The position numbers and the translations under genes were made by a program. Below, one piece after another: positions 34,000-42,313 of a DNA stretch of 64,000 nucleotides. This DNA is from Flavobacteriaceae bacterium (lineage in GTDB: Bacteria > Bacteroidota > Bacteroidia > Flavobacteriales > Flavobacteriaceae). The notes below the pieces were generated by a model, which saw only the letters and a list, made by a program, of their open reading frames with translations, had not been told where the DNA came from and searched no databases. Position 1 is the first letter of the stretch, and each line of letters begins with the position of its first letter. The DNA lies in the NCBI GenBank assembly GCA_030726725.1, contig JANRDC010000015.1, positions 30,485 through 94,484 on the forward strand, written 5' to 3'.

Positions 34000-35019
34000 C
34001 TAATTAGTCCCGCATAATTCTTCCGTCGAAAGTAGGATAGATTTGAAACGCTCGATGGTCTTTTCTAGGGATTCTGTGCTTTTACCACCAGCTGCATTGC
34101 GATGTCCGCCACCTTCAAAGTGTTTTCTAGCCAAATCATTCACAGAAAATGATCCTTGTGACCTGAATGAAATTTTGATCAGTCCTTCGTGTTTATGCTC
34201 GATGAAAATAACGGAGAGCACAATACCTTCCAAGGATAACCCGTAGTTGACAATGCCTTCGGTGTCGCCTTTTTGGTGGTCATGCAGGTCTAAATCATCT
34301 TGGCTCAAGTGCAAAATGGCTGTTTTGCAGGAGCGAATCACTTCCATTTTGTGAAGAGCAAGGCCTAGAAGCGCCAGCTTACTGGGTTTGTTTTGATCGA
34401 AAATCAATTCGTGTATCTGTTGGTTGGGCGCACCGGATTCAATGAGGGACGCGGCCACCCTATGTGTGGTTGGCGTGGTGTGCGAAAATTTAAAAGATCC
34501 GGTATCTGTGACCAATCCAGTATACAAACATTGGGCTATATCTCGATCAATGTGTTGGCCCAATTGTGCTTGTTGCACAAAATGAAAAACCATCTCGCAG
34601 GTGGAACTCATCGCCGTGTCAGTGTACATATACTGAGCGTAGTCAGCTGGAGATTCGTGGTGATCGATCATGGCCATATACGCTTTGGATTTGGAGAGTT
34701 GATCCCCCATGATACCAGTCCTGGACAAATCGTTAAAATCCAAAGTGAAAATAACTTGGGCGGATTCGATGAGGCTCATGCACGCCTGTGTTTGTTCCTC
34801 ATAGATCAACAAATCGTTAAATCCAGGCATCCAATTTAAAAAATAAGGTCCCGCATTAGGAGAAATTACATCGACAATGCATCCTGTTTTTCTCAGCACA
34901 CCTGCTAGGCCCAGACAAGACCCAAGGGCGTCTCCATCTGGATTTCTATGGGGCACAACAATGACTTTGGTTCCCGGAGTCAGTTGATTTAATAGGTCTT
35001 TTTGATGAGGTATATTCAT
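34000..35019 (-). CDS. nrnA: DHH-family phosphoesterase, NrnA-type nanoRNase/pAp phosphatase
   Basis: NrnA degrades short oligoribonucleotides and 3'-phosphoadenosine 5'-phosphate. The 339-residue enzyme shows the DHH-domain metal motifs HRNPDGDALGS, LDFND, and DHHES, and a C-terminal DHHA1 domain with the substrate motif GGGHRNAAGG. All four motifs are present. The ATG at 35019 is preceded by a TAnnTTTG box only five bases away. It is 91 bases upstream of the isomerase gene in the same direction. Confidence 0.92.
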   Translation of the reverse strand: MNIPHQKDLLNQLTPGTKVIVVPHRNPDGDALGSCLGLAGVLRKTGCIVDVISPNAGPYFLNWMPGFNDLLIYEEQTQACMSLIESAQVIFTLDFNDLSRTGIMGDQLSKSKAYMAMIDHHESPADYAQYMYTDTAMSSTCEMVFHFVQQAQLGQHIDRDIAQCLYTGLVTDTGSFKFSHTTPTTHRVAASLIESGAPNQQIHELIFDQNKPSKLALLGLALHKMEVIRSCKTAILHLSQDDLDLHDHQKGDTEGIVNYGLSLEGIVLSVIFIEHKHEGLIKISFRSQGSFSVNDLARKHFEGGGHRNAAGGKSTESLEKTIERFKSILLSTEELCGTN

Positions 35020-35024
35020 GGATT

Positions 35025-35032
35025 CAAAGATA
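35025..35032 (-). promoter_or_regulatory. Candidate -7 box of nrnA (TATCTTTG), predicted leaderless
   Basis: A perfect TAnnTTTG on the minus strand ends five bases before the nrnA ATG. No TTG occurs 17-23 bases further upstream, so the -33 half is not confirmed. Confidence 0.4.
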
Positions 35033-35038
35033 ATACAT

Positions 35039-35072
35039 TTGCCTGGCGGGCGATTTAAATTGATTAAATTTG
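35039..35072 (+). promoter_or_regulatory. Promoter of the PhoD-like gene (TTG-N23-TAAATTTG)
   Basis: TTG (35039-35041) and TAAATTTG (35065-35072) are 23 bases apart. The predicted start is just before the GTG at 35087, which helps choose that start codon. Confidence 0.5.
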
Positions 35073-35086
35073 GAAAAATTAACCTC

Positions 35087-36130
35087 GTGAAAATTAAATT
35101 ATTATCCCTGTTTTGCGCCTTGTCGGCCCTTTCATGTGCTCCGAGTGAGCCTGCTGTTTTTACCCTGGCTTTTGGTTCCTGTAATCAAGCAGATCAACCC
35201 AACGATTTATGGGATGATGTTCTGGCAACTCAACCCGATGTTTTTTTGTGGGGGGGCGATATAGTTTATGCGGATACCGATGTGGTCGATAGCTTAAAAG
35301 CATCCTATGACCTTCAAATGAAGGTTCCGGGATACCAAACGCTTTTGGCCCAAGTGCCTGTGATTGGGACCTGGGATGATCACGATTACGGGTTGAACGA
35401 CGGTGGTGCAGAATTTTCGATTAAAAAGGAGAGTCAGCAAGTGTTTTTAGATTTTATGCAGGTCTCCCAGGATGATCCCAGAAGAAGTCAGCCTGGAGTA
35501 TACGCCCTTCACGACTATCCTGTGGGGGATAAATTGGTGCGCATTGTGGTCTTGGATACGCGATTTTTCAGGTCAGCCTTGCGCGAAGATCCTTCCGGAA
35601 AGAAACGATATTTGCCTGCTGCAGGGGGAACTGTGCTGGGTGAAAGCCAGTGGACATGGCTGGAAAATAGTTTGACAAAAAGTCCGGCTGACGTGCATAT
35701 TGTGATGAGTAGTATTCAATTTTTATCGGGTGAGCACGGATTTGAATCCTGGGCCAATTTTCCCGACGAACAACAGCGATTATACGATTTAATCGCGCGC
35801 ACCAACCCCAAAGGTTTGGTACTTCTTTCAGGTGATCGCCATATTTCTGAGTTTTCCACCAATAAGATACCCGATTTTAATCAACCCATCATAGATTTTA
35901 CTTCCAGCGGTTTGACCCATTCCTATAGCTCTTTTCAGGGAGAGCCAAATCAGCATAGATTAGGAGATGTTTTGGCCGAGAAGAGTTTTGGGCTATTGCG
36001 CATAGACTTAAACGAGCGAACAATGACCATGGAAATGGTCCAAGACTCGGGCGCCATAGCGCGACGACTGGTATACAAGTATCCAAATCCCATGATCAAC
36101 TCCGGTTACGAGTTGCGCTATGGTTTATAG
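35087..36130 (+). CDS. PhoD-like alkaline phosphatase/phosphodiesterase, secreted
   Basis: Starting at the GTG at 35087 gives 347 residues with a signal peptide and a plausible lipobox (Cys17, ALSC). The ATG at 35018 lies upstream of the promoter and overlaps the divergent gene, so it was rejected. Calcineurin-like PhoD motifs are visible: FGSCNQAD, GGDIVYAD, TWDDHDYG, LSGDRHISE and SGLTHSY, covering the expected Asp, Asn, His metal ligands. PhoD enzymes hydrolyse phosphomono- or diesters, including teichoic acids in other bacteria; the substrate here is unknown. Confidence 0.88.
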   Translation: MKIKLLSLFCALSALSCAPSEPAVFTLAFGSCNQADQPNDLWDDVLATQPDVFLWGGDIVYADTDVVDSLKASYDLQMKVPGYQTLLAQVPVIGTWDDHDYGLNDGGAEFSIKKESQQVFLDFMQVSQDDPRRSQPGVYALHDYPVGDKLVRIVVLDTRFFRSALREDPSGKKRYLPAAGGTVLGESQWTWLENSLTKSPADVHIVMSSIQFLSGEHGFESWANFPDEQQRLYDLIARTNPKGLVLLSGDRHISEFSTNKIPDFNQPIIDFTSSGLTHSYSSFQGEPNQHRLGDVLAEKSFGLLRIDLNERTMTMEMVQDSGAIARRLVYKYPNPMINSGYELRYGL

Positions 36131-36175
36131 GGAGTGCTCATCTATGCTGAAGGCGATAGATTCGATTATTTGGTG

Positions 36176-36183
36176 TAATTTTG
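36176..36183 (+). promoter_or_regulatory. Candidate -7 box of ndk (TAATTTTG)
   Basis: A perfect TAnnTTTG ends 16 bases before the ndk ATG. No TTG is found at the expected -33 distance. Confidence 0.4.
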
Positions 36184-36199
36184 CACAAAATTTGAGAAA

Positions 36200-36619
36200 A
36201 TGAGTGCAAATAGAACATTTACCATGATCAAACCAGACGCTGTATCTAAGGGGTATATCGGAGGGATTTTGGCGCAAATCAACGAGGCTGGATTTAAAAT
36301 TGTAGCCATGAAATACACGCAACTAAGCCGTTTAGATGCGGAGCGCTTCTACGCTGTACACAGCGAGCGACCATTTTTTGGGGAGTTGGTTGAATTTATG
36401 ACTTCAGGACCCATTGTGGCTGCAGTCTTAGAAAAAGAAAACGCGGTTCAAGATTTTAGAACGCTGATTGGCGCGACCAATCCAGCTGAAGCTGCCGAAG
36501 GTACTATTCGCCATAAATACGCTGCTTCTATTGGAGAAAATGCGGTTCACGGTTCTGATTCAGATGAAAATGCAGCGATTGAGTCTGCGTTCCATTTCTC
36601 GGGAAGAGAGATCTACTAA
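36200..36619 (+). CDS. ndk: Nucleoside diphosphate kinase
   Basis: Ndk balances NTP and dNTP pools by phosphate transfer through a phospho-histidine. The 139-residue protein has the start [10 protein letters not shown], the AxxFY Kpn-loop region, and the active-site histidine in NAVHGSDS. Family length is 135-150, so it is complete. It stands alone, between the PhoD-like gene and the convergent DUF721-recF pair. Confidence 0.97.
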   Translation: MSANRTFTMIKPDAVSKGYIGGILAQINEAGFKIVAMKYTQLSRLDAERFYAVHSERPFFGELVEFMTSGPIVAAVLEKENAVQDFRTLIGATNPAEAAEGTIRHKYAASIGENAVHGSDSDENAAIESAFHFSGREIY

Positions 36620-36630
36620 ATTACTTTTCA

Positions 36631-36692
36631 AAGGCCTGGGCCAGGAATTTATCGGAGATAAATATGTTCGATTAAATTTTTGCCCAGGCCTT
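36631..36692. repeat. Perfect 11-base inverted repeat around the DUF721 stop codon
   Basis: AAGGCCTGGGC (36631-36641) and GCCCAGGCCTT (36682-36692) are exact complements, 40 bases apart. The right arm encodes part of the DUF721 C-terminus and the left arm is in the intergenic gap after ndk. The RNA could fold at the 3' ends of both converging transcripts, but there is no T-run for a simple terminator. Confidence 0.6.
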
Positions 36693-36942
36693 CATTCATC
36701 ATGGAGATGATTTTTTCCTTGCCCATGCTCAGTTCGCTGCGCAGCACAGAGGAGGTGAGTACCACAGTCAAAGCAGTGCCTCTCAGGACAACACTTTGTG
36801 TGTAGCTCATGACTCCAGGTCCCATGAGTTCACGCCACAAATCTTGCACATGTACCGCGTCAAGTCCGCTGGTCAATTCGTTTTGTTCGATAAACTGATT
36901 GACTAGATCTTGAATTTTGATGGGTTCGTGGTTTCTTTTCAC
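36649..36942 (-). CDS. DUF721 (DciA-like) protein
   Basis: A 97-residue protein of the DUF721/DciA family; DciA loads the replicative helicase DnaB in bacteria that lack DnaC. It has the short family core with VQDLWRELMGPGVMSYT and the KH-like LRGTALTVVLTSSVLRSELSMGK. It overlaps recF upstream by 4 bases (ATGA), linking it to replication and repair, as is common in Bacteroidota. A DciA role is inferred from family and context only. Confidence 0.85.
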   Translation of the reverse strand: MKRNHEPIKIQDLVNQFIEQNELTSGLDAVHVQDLWRELMGPGVMSYTQSVVLRGTALTVVLTSSVLRSELSMGKEKIISMMNEGLGKNLIEHIYLR

Positions 36943-38021
36943 AGCAATTCAATCATGGTATACCCTTGTCCGGTTTCGCGGACAATTTTTTCTGTTCTCT
37001 GGAAATTGGTATCGCTGATAAACAGTTGACCAAATCTGTTTTGGTTGACAAGATCGACCAATTGGGCGACTCTGCCGTCATCGAGTTTATCAAATATATC
37101 GTCTAACAACAGAATGGGTTGGGTTTGGGTGTGGTTTTGAATAAAAGCAAATTGGGCCAGTTTTAAAGCGATTAGAAAAGATTTTTGTTGTCCCTGACTG
37201 CCAAATTTTTTAATCGGATGTCCATCGATTTCAAAGGACAAATCGTCTTTGTGGATACCGCAACTGCTGTATTGTACGGCCCTGTCTTTGGCTAGGCAAT
37301 CCAGTAGCTGAGCGGCGTAATCTCCTTGGTGGAGTTGACTTTCGTAATGGATACTCACCGCCTCCTGTCCTTGGCTGATCTGATGGTATTGCAGGGTAAA
37401 CAAAGGGATAAACTCTTGAAGAAACGCATTTCTCTTGAGGTAGATCGGTGTGCCTAATTCAACGAGCTGAGCGTCGTAAACGCTGAGTGTTTCTCGGTCA
37501 AAGGTGTGGTTTAAGGCAAAGTACTTCAGCAGTGCATTGCGCTGAGATAAGACTTGTTGATAGTTCAACAGCATGGTCAGGTACTGGTTGTCGGATTGAG
37601 CGATGATTCCATCGATCAATTTTCTCCTCACTTCACTGCCTTCGATGATCAAGTCCCGATCAGCCGGTGAGATCATCACTAAGGGTAATACACCGATGTG
37701 GTCGGATAATTTGTCGTAGATTTTTCCGTTTCTCTTGATTACTTTTTTTGCCCCATGCTTTAAACTGCACACAACAGTCTCTTCATTCCCTTCTTTGTCA
37801 AACAATCCTTGAATTAAAAAAAAGTCTTGACCGTGCTTGATGTTTTGGGCTGATTGGGGATTGAAATAGCTCTTGCCAAGCGCTAAGTGATAAATAGCAT
37901 CGAGCACATTGGTTTTTCCTTTTCCGTTTGGTCCAACCACACAATTGATTTTAGCCCCAAAATCAATGGTTTTTTCTGTGAAGTTCTTGTAATTGACCAG
38001 GGTAAGGTGTTTGAGAAACAT
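36939..38021 (-). CDS. recF: DNA replication and repair protein RecF
   Basis: RecF is an SMC-like ATPase that, with RecO and RecR, loads RecA at gaps in replicated DNA. The 360-residue protein shows the Walker A motif GPNGKGKTN near the N-terminus, the ABC signature FGSQGQQKSF and Walker B PILLLDDIFDKLDD. All are intact and length is normal. It is cotranscribed with DUF721 and divergent from the TPR-ribH operon. Confidence 0.96.
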   Translation of the reverse strand: MFLKHLTLVNYKNFTEKTIDFGAKINCVVGPNGKGKTNVLDAIYHLALGKSYFNPQSAQNIKHGQDFFLIQGLFDKEGNEETVVCSLKHGAKKVIKRNGKIYDKLSDHIGVLPLVMISPADRDLIIEGSEVRRKLIDGIIAQSDNQYLTMLLNYQQVLSQRNALLKYFALNHTFDRETLSVYDAQLVELGTPIYLKRNAFLQEFIPLFTLQYHQISQGQEAVSIHYESQLHQGDYAAQLLDCLAKDRAVQYSSCGIHKDDLSFEIDGHPIKKFGSQGQQKSFLIALKLAQFAFIQNHTQTQPILLLDDIFDKLDDGRVAQLVDLVNQNRFGQLFISDTNFQRTEKIVRETGQGYTMIELL

Positions 38022-38093
38022 AGGGTGTTAATAGGCAAAAACGGCTTTTTTTGGGTCTTGCAAATTATTGAAAATAAACGAAAGAATACCCTT

Positions 38094-38121
38094 TTGGGTT
38101 TGGATAAAAACTTTATTTTTG
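38094..38121 (+). promoter_or_regulatory. Promoter of the TPR-ribH operon (TTG-N17-TATTTTTG)
   Basis: TTG (38094-38096) and TATTTTTG (38114-38121) are separated by 17 bases. The ATG at 38141 follows 19 bases later. Confidence 0.5.
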
Positions 38122-38140
38122 CCCTCTAAATCCCATATTG

Positions 38141-38908
38141 ATGGCTACATATCAAAAAAGAGGCTACAAACCTAAAGCCCAAGAAGAAATAGAAGAAGTA
38201 ATTCAAGAAAACAGCACCACAGCTGAAGTGTTTACCTCTCTAGACGATACCGCTTCTAAATCAGAAGCTTGGGTTTCCAAAAATCAAAATATTATTTTAG
38301 GGGTCATTGCGGTGATCGCCGTTGGTGTATTGGGTTTTTTGGCCTACCAACAATGGGTTCAAAAGCCTTACGAGCGCGAGGCCTCTAATGAGCTATACTA
38401 CGCCCAGCGTTATTTCGATCAAGCACTGATCGCACAACAATCACAAGATTCTCTATTTTCTTTGGCCCTTGAAGGTGCTGAAGGCAAATACGGTTTTGTT
38501 GAAATCGCAGAACAATACTCGGGAACTAAAGCAGCCAATCTAGCCGCCTATGGTGCCGGCCTTTCTTATTTGCATTTGGGCCAGTTCGAACAGGCGGTCA
38601 ACTATTTGTCTGGATTCAAGACCGATGATGTATTGATGCAAGCATTGGCGTTCGGCGCTTTGGGCGACGCTCAATCAGAGCTTGGAGACAAACAAGCTGC
38701 ATTAAAGTCTTATTTATCAGCAGCAGCACATTCGGACAATGAATTTTCAGCTCCTCGTTATTGGTTTAAAGCGGGCGTATTGGCCCAAGAATTAGGTCAA
38801 ACAGGAAGTGCCGTTGAGTATTTTAAAACCGTGGCTGACCAATACCCCAATGCGGTAGAGGCTAGTTCGGTAGACGCATTGTTAGGCAGTTTACAGGCTG
38901 TAGAATAA
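38141..38908 (+). CDS. Membrane-anchored TPR protein (YfgM-like)
   Basis: A 255-residue protein with a hydrophilic cytoplasmic N-terminus (about 45 residues), one membrane segment (about 50-70, ILGVIAVIAVGVLGFLAY) and a C-terminal part with two to three TPR-like repeats (GLSYLHLGQFEQAVNYL, ALGDAQSELGDKQAAL, VLAQELGQTGSAVEYF). The arrangement resembles YfgM, an ancillary SecYEG and chaperone-linked protein, with the TPR part in the periplasm. Its stop overlaps the ribH start by one base. Confidence 0.85.
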   Translation: MATYQKRGYKPKAQEEIEEVIQENSTTAEVFTSLDDTASKSEAWVSKNQNIILGVIAVIAVGVLGFLAYQQWVQKPYEREASNELYYAQRYFDQALIAQQSQDSLFSLALEGAEGKYGFVEIAEQYSGTKAANLAAYGAGLSYLHLGQFEQAVNYLSGFKTDDVLMQALAFGALGDAQSELGDKQAALKSYLSAAAHSDNEFSAPRYWFKAGVLAQELGQTGSAVEYFKTVADQYPNAVEASSVDALLGSLQAVE

Positions 38909-39384
38909 TGGCGACTTCGGGTACTGACCTTTCTTTTTTTGACGCATCAACACTCCCCTCTGGAGCAAATATGCGCGTAGGGATTGCTGTCGCAGAGTGG
39001 AATAGTCAAATTACTGACAATCTCTACCGAGGCGCAGTAGACACGCTGATTGAGTTGGGCGTCCCCACAGACTGCATGGTTACCTATCGTGTCCCTGGGG
39101 CCTTTGAATTGCCCCACGCCTGTAAAAAACTAATCGACAGGCATGACCTTTCAGCGGTGATTGCTATAGGCAGTGTGATTCAGGGAGAGACAAAACATTT
39201 TGATTTTATCTGTCAATCTACCGCTCAGGGGATCATGGATTTGAATACCCAGCAAGATGTCCCTGTTATTTTTTGTGTTTTGACAGACAACAACCTACAA
39301 CAAGCTATTGATCGCTCTGGAGGTCAGCACGGAAATAAAGGAGTTGAAGCAGCGGTAGCTGCGATAAAAATGGCGGCGCTTTAA
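38908..39384 (+). CDS. ribH: 6,7-dimethyl-8-ribityllumazine synthase
   Basis: RibH condenses the pyrimidine and butanone phosphate precursors in the penultimate step of riboflavin synthesis and forms an icosahedral shell or pentamer. The 158-residue protein has the VPGAFELPHA loop, the phosphate-binding GSVIQGETKHFD with the catalytic His, and the GNKGVEAAVAAI helix. It shares an overlapping stop-start (TAATG) with the TPR gene. No other rib genes are nearby. Confidence 0.95.
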   Translation: MATSGTDLSFFDASTLPSGANMRVGIAVAEWNSQITDNLYRGAVDTLIELGVPTDCMVTYRVPGAFELPHACKKLIDRHDLSAVIAIGSVIQGETKHFDFICQSTAQGIMDLNTQQDVPVIFCVLTDNNLQQAIDRSGGQHGNKGVEAAVAAIKMAAL

Positions 39385-39413
39385 CCGAATATTTGTAAAT
39401 AACTTCGCAAAGT

Positions 39414-39440
39414 AAACCCAGGTCTATCCTGGGTTTTTGT
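39414..39440 (+). terminator. Terminator after ribH
   Basis: AAACCCAGG (39414-39422) and CCTGGGTTT (39428-39436) form a nine-pair stem with a five-base loop, followed by T-rich sequence. The next gene then has its own -7 box. Confidence 0.85.
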
Positions 39441-39441
39441 T

Positions 39442-39449
39442 TATTTTTG
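39442..39449 (+). promoter_or_regulatory. Candidate -7 box of the mutL operon (TATTTTTG)
   Basis: A perfect TAnnTTTG lies directly after the ribH terminator and 16 bases before the ATG of the small membrane protein gene. The -33 position would fall inside the terminator stem and has no TTG. Confidence 0.4.
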
Positions 39450-39465
39450 GACTAAGTTGATCCAC

Positions 39466-39768
39466 ATGAAACTACCTACGCTATTTAAACAAAACAAGAA
39501 CAAGTCGTTTTCATACACGCCCAGGTATTACAATCCCAGAAAAGAACGTTTGGAATTGTTGATCAAAAAACAGGAGGCAGCAGATCTTCCGCCAACTGGA
39601 AATGCATCCAGAGCCTCCGGAAGAAGGTCATTTCGCGCTGACTGGCGGGCTCAAAAAAATCAGTCAGAAGGCAAAAACAGAAGGACAAGACTATTCTTTG
39701 TATTTGTCTTTTTGGTCTTATTTTTTCTAGCACTGGTCAAGACGGGTGTGCTGCAATGGGTCGTGTAA
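39466..39768 (+). CDS. Small C-terminally anchored membrane protein, unknown function
   Basis: A 100-residue protein: a basic, hydrophilic N-terminal part of about 75 residues (rich in Lys, Arg and Ser, with YYNPRKERLE) followed by one hydrophobic segment of about 20 residues and a short tail ending LQWVV. It is predicted to be anchored with the basic part in the cytoplasm. I recall a similar short protein between ribH and mutL in flavobacteria, without a known role. Its stop overlaps the mutL start (TAATG), so it is the first gene of the mutL operon. Confidence 0.78.
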   Translation: MKLPTLFKQNKNKSFSYTPRYYNPRKERLELLIKKQEAADLPPTGNASRASGRRSFRADWRAQKNQSEGKNRRTRLFFVFVFLVLFFLALVKTGVLQWVV

Positions 39769-41573
39769 TGGGGGGAATGATCAAACGCCTCGAGGCCCAT
39801 GTGGCCAATCAGATCGCTGCTGGAGAAGTAGTTCAAAGACCGAGTTCTGCACTCAAAGAATTATTAGAAAACGCTGTTGATTCAGGGGCTGACAAAATTG
39901 AGGTGCACCTAAATGACGGAGGCAAACAGTTGATTCGTGTGGTGGATAATGGACAGGGCATTTCCCGCGAAGATCTTCCTTTGTCTATTGAGCGTCACGC
40001 GACCTCAAAGCTGACCACTGCAGACGATTTGTTTCGCTTGCAAACCAAAGGATTTAGGGGAGAGGCATTGGCCTCGATAGCGTCTATTGCTCAAGTGCGG
40101 ATACAGAGTAAGACAGCCTCAGCTGAGGACGGGTATGCACTGTCAGCTCAAGGGAGTGACCCCATAGACATACAGCCTGTTTCCAGCGTTCCAGGAACAG
40201 TAGTCACTGTGCAGCATCTGTTTTATAACATACCTGCGCGCAGACAATTTTTAAAATCTGCAACAGTCGAATTGAAACACTGTCTGGATGAATTCCACCG
40301 ACTTGTGTTGGTGCATCCGGACATCGCCTTTGTTTTGCACCATCAAAATGAAGTGCTTTTTCAATTGCCCAAGGCCACAGTCAAGCAGAGAATTACCCAG
40401 GTTTTTGGACAAAAATATGCGGAAAAGTTAGTTCCTATATCTGAGCAGACACCTTTGGTGGGCATTTCAGGTTTTGTACTCAAGCCCGATATGGCCAAAA
40501 AGTCCAGGGGAATGCAGTATTTTTTTGTCAATGATCGCTTTATAAAAAGCGGATTTCTGCACCACGCAGTACTTCAGGCTTTTGAAGGTTTGGTGGCTTC
40601 CGGAACCCACCCGGGATATTTTATCTATCTCCAGGTTGATCCAGCGCGATTGGATGTCAATATTCACCCGACCAAAACAGAGGTAAAGTTCGATGATGAG
40701 CAAGGAATATATGCCATCTTGAGGTCAGCAGTCAAACACAGTCTTGGGCAATTTCAAGTCGCCCCAATATTAGATTTTGACAAGGACCCCAATTTAGATA
40801 CACCGTACGCTTATCAGTCAAAAAACCCGGTGTATCCCAAGATTGAAGTGGACAGGAATTTTAATCCATTTAACGAACAGAATACCGCATTCAAACCCAA
40901 GCAGACAGCTCAGTGGGAGACTTTGTACAGTTTTGGGGATGATCCCCAGCGCGAATCTTTGGCCCATTTTGAATCTCGACAAACCTCATTGGAAGGTTGG
41001 GAAGCAGAAACACAGTCTGCATTTACCAGTTTTCAATGGGAAAAGAAATACATCATCACCAAACACCAGTCTGCTTTGTTGGTGATCCACCAGTCTAGAG
41101 CCCATCAACGGGTATTATACGAACGATTATTGGCCCAGATGACTATTGAAAAAGCGGGGAGTCAAACCCTTTTATTCCCCCTGACCCTCGGTCTTGGCGT
41201 GGCTCAAAAAACGGTTTTGGCCACCATGCGCGGAGATCTTCAAGCCATTGGTTTTGAGTTTGATGCTGATTCTATTGACTGCGTTTTGGGTATCCCCATC
41301 GATGTGCAGCCTCAGGATGCCGCCCAGGTTTTGATTCAATTGGTAGACGATCTAGAGTCCATCGAAAACACTGGCTTTTCTCCGGTAGATCGCATGGCTC
41401 AACTGATGTCTAAAACTATGTCCATCACCACGGGAAAAGTATTGTCTAGCGATGAGCAACTCGGTTTAATCAACGATTTGTTTTCGTGTAAAGAACCAGA
41501 TTTCAGTCCTGACCGAAAACCTGTTTTTGTAACCATAACTGCGGAGGATATACTTAAAAAATTTAATCTATGA
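39768..41573 (+). CDS. mutL: DNA mismatch repair protein MutL, without canonical endonuclease motif
   Basis: MutL links mismatch recognition by MutS to strand removal. The 601-residue protein (start ATG overlapping the previous stop; an ATG nine bases on is an alternative) has the GHKL ATPase motifs: NQIAAGEVVQRP, LLENAVDSGA with the catalytic Glu-Asn, DNGQGI, FRGEALASI, and the transducer domain with NIHPTKTEVKF. The C-terminal dimerisation domain should carry D-Q-H-A-x2-E-x4-E when it has endonuclease activity; here the aligned residues are H-Q-S-R-A-H-Q-R-V-L-Y-E, and the usual C-P-H-G-R-P is also different. So it may lack endonuclease activity or use a divergent site. Confidence 0.94.
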   Translation: MGGMIKRLEAHVANQIAAGEVVQRPSSALKELLENAVDSGADKIEVHLNDGGKQLIRVVDNGQGISREDLPLSIERHATSKLTTADDLFRLQTKGFRGEALASIASIAQVRIQSKTASAEDGYALSAQGSDPIDIQPVSSVPGTVVTVQHLFYNIPARRQFLKSATVELKHCLDEFHRLVLVHPDIAFVLHHQNEVLFQLPKATVKQRITQVFGQKYAEKLVPISEQTPLVGISGFVLKPDMAKKSRGMQYFFVNDRFIKSGFLHHAVLQAFEGLVASGTHPGYFIYLQVDPARLDVNIHPTKTEVKFDDEQGIYAILRSAVKHSLGQFQVAPILDFDKDPNLDTPYAYQSKNPVYPKIEVDRNFNPFNEQNTAFKPKQTAQWETLYSFGDDPQRESLAHFESRQTSLEGWEAETQSAFTSFQWEKKYIITKHQSALLVIHQSRAHQRVLYERLLAQMTIEKAGSQTLLFPLTLGLGVAQKTVLATMRGDLQAIGFEFDADSIDCVLGIPIDVQPQDAAQVLIQLVDDLESIENTGFSPVDRMAQLMSKTMSITTGKVLSSDEQLGLINDLFSCKEPDFSPDRKPVFVTITAEDILKKFNL

Positions 41574-42313
41574 GGTCAATTACGGAAACTGTAAAACATC
41601 TAATCATTATTAATGGATTGTTTTTTCTGGCCACCATGCTTTACGGCGACGTCATGTATGGGCTATTTTCCCTCTGGTTCGTGGAACACCCTTCCTTTGG
41701 ATTTTGGCAAATCTTCACCCACATGTTTATGCATGGAGGGTTGACGCACATTTTTTTTAATATGTATGCCCTGTGGGCATTTGGTGGCGCTTTAGAGCAT
41801 ATGTGGGGCGGAAAAAAGTTTCTGTTCTTTTACTTGTCCGCGGGTCTTGGCGCAGCGCTGATTCACACTGGGGTAAATTATTATTTTTATTTGAATGGAA
41901 TTCAAGCGCTTGAAGCGGGTGGATTTGCCGCTGAGCAAGTGATTTCATTACTAGGGCAGGGCCAGTATAGCCCAGCTTGGTATGAGGCAGCCGGACAGGA
42001 TACGGTCAATGCGATGATCGAGGCAGTTTCCACTCCAGCCGTGGGTGCATCCGGTGCTATCTACGGAATACTAGTCGCATTTGGCATGGCATTTCCCAAC
42101 AGTGAGTTGTTTCTGATGTTTGTTCCTGTACCGATTAAGGCCAAGTATTTTATTCCCGTATTGATCGGCCTCGATTTATTCTCGGGTATTACTGGGTACA
42201 GTATTTTTGGTTCTGGGATAGCTCACTTTGCTCATGTAGGGGGTGCGCTGTTTGGATTTTTGATGGCGTGGTATTGGAAGAAAAATTCTTTTGACCGCAA
42301 TCGATGGTATTGA
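41570..42313 (+). CDS. Rhomboid intramembrane serine protease 1
   Basis: Rhomboids cut membrane-embedded segments. The 247-residue protein has six hydrophobic segments, H-M-F-M-H-G-G-L-x-H-x3-N (conserved in loop and TM2), the catalytic Ser in GASGAIYG and the His in AHFAHVGGALFG. An extra region of about 50 residues between TM3 and the Ser loop (residues about 100-155) is not typical. It overlaps mutL by four bases and the next rhomboid by a few. Confidence 0.9.
   Translation: MRSITETVKHLIIINGLFFLATMLYGDVMYGLFSLWFVEHPSFGFWQIFTHMFMHGGLTHIFFNMYALWAFGGALEHMWGGKKFLFFYLSAGLGAALIHTGVNYYFYLNGIQALEAGGFAAEQVISLLGQGQYSPAWYEAAGQDTVNAMIEAVSTPAVGASGAIYGILVAFGMAFPNSELFLMFVPVPIKAKYFIPVLIGLDLFSGITGYSIFGSGIAHFAHVGGALFGFLMAWYWKKNSFDRNRWY

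Noticed and set aside
35018..35086. ATG start 23 codons before the PhoD-like GTG start
   Set aside because: It puts a signal peptide in the middle of the chain and lies upstream of the predicted promoter; the GTG at 35087 gives a clean signal peptide.
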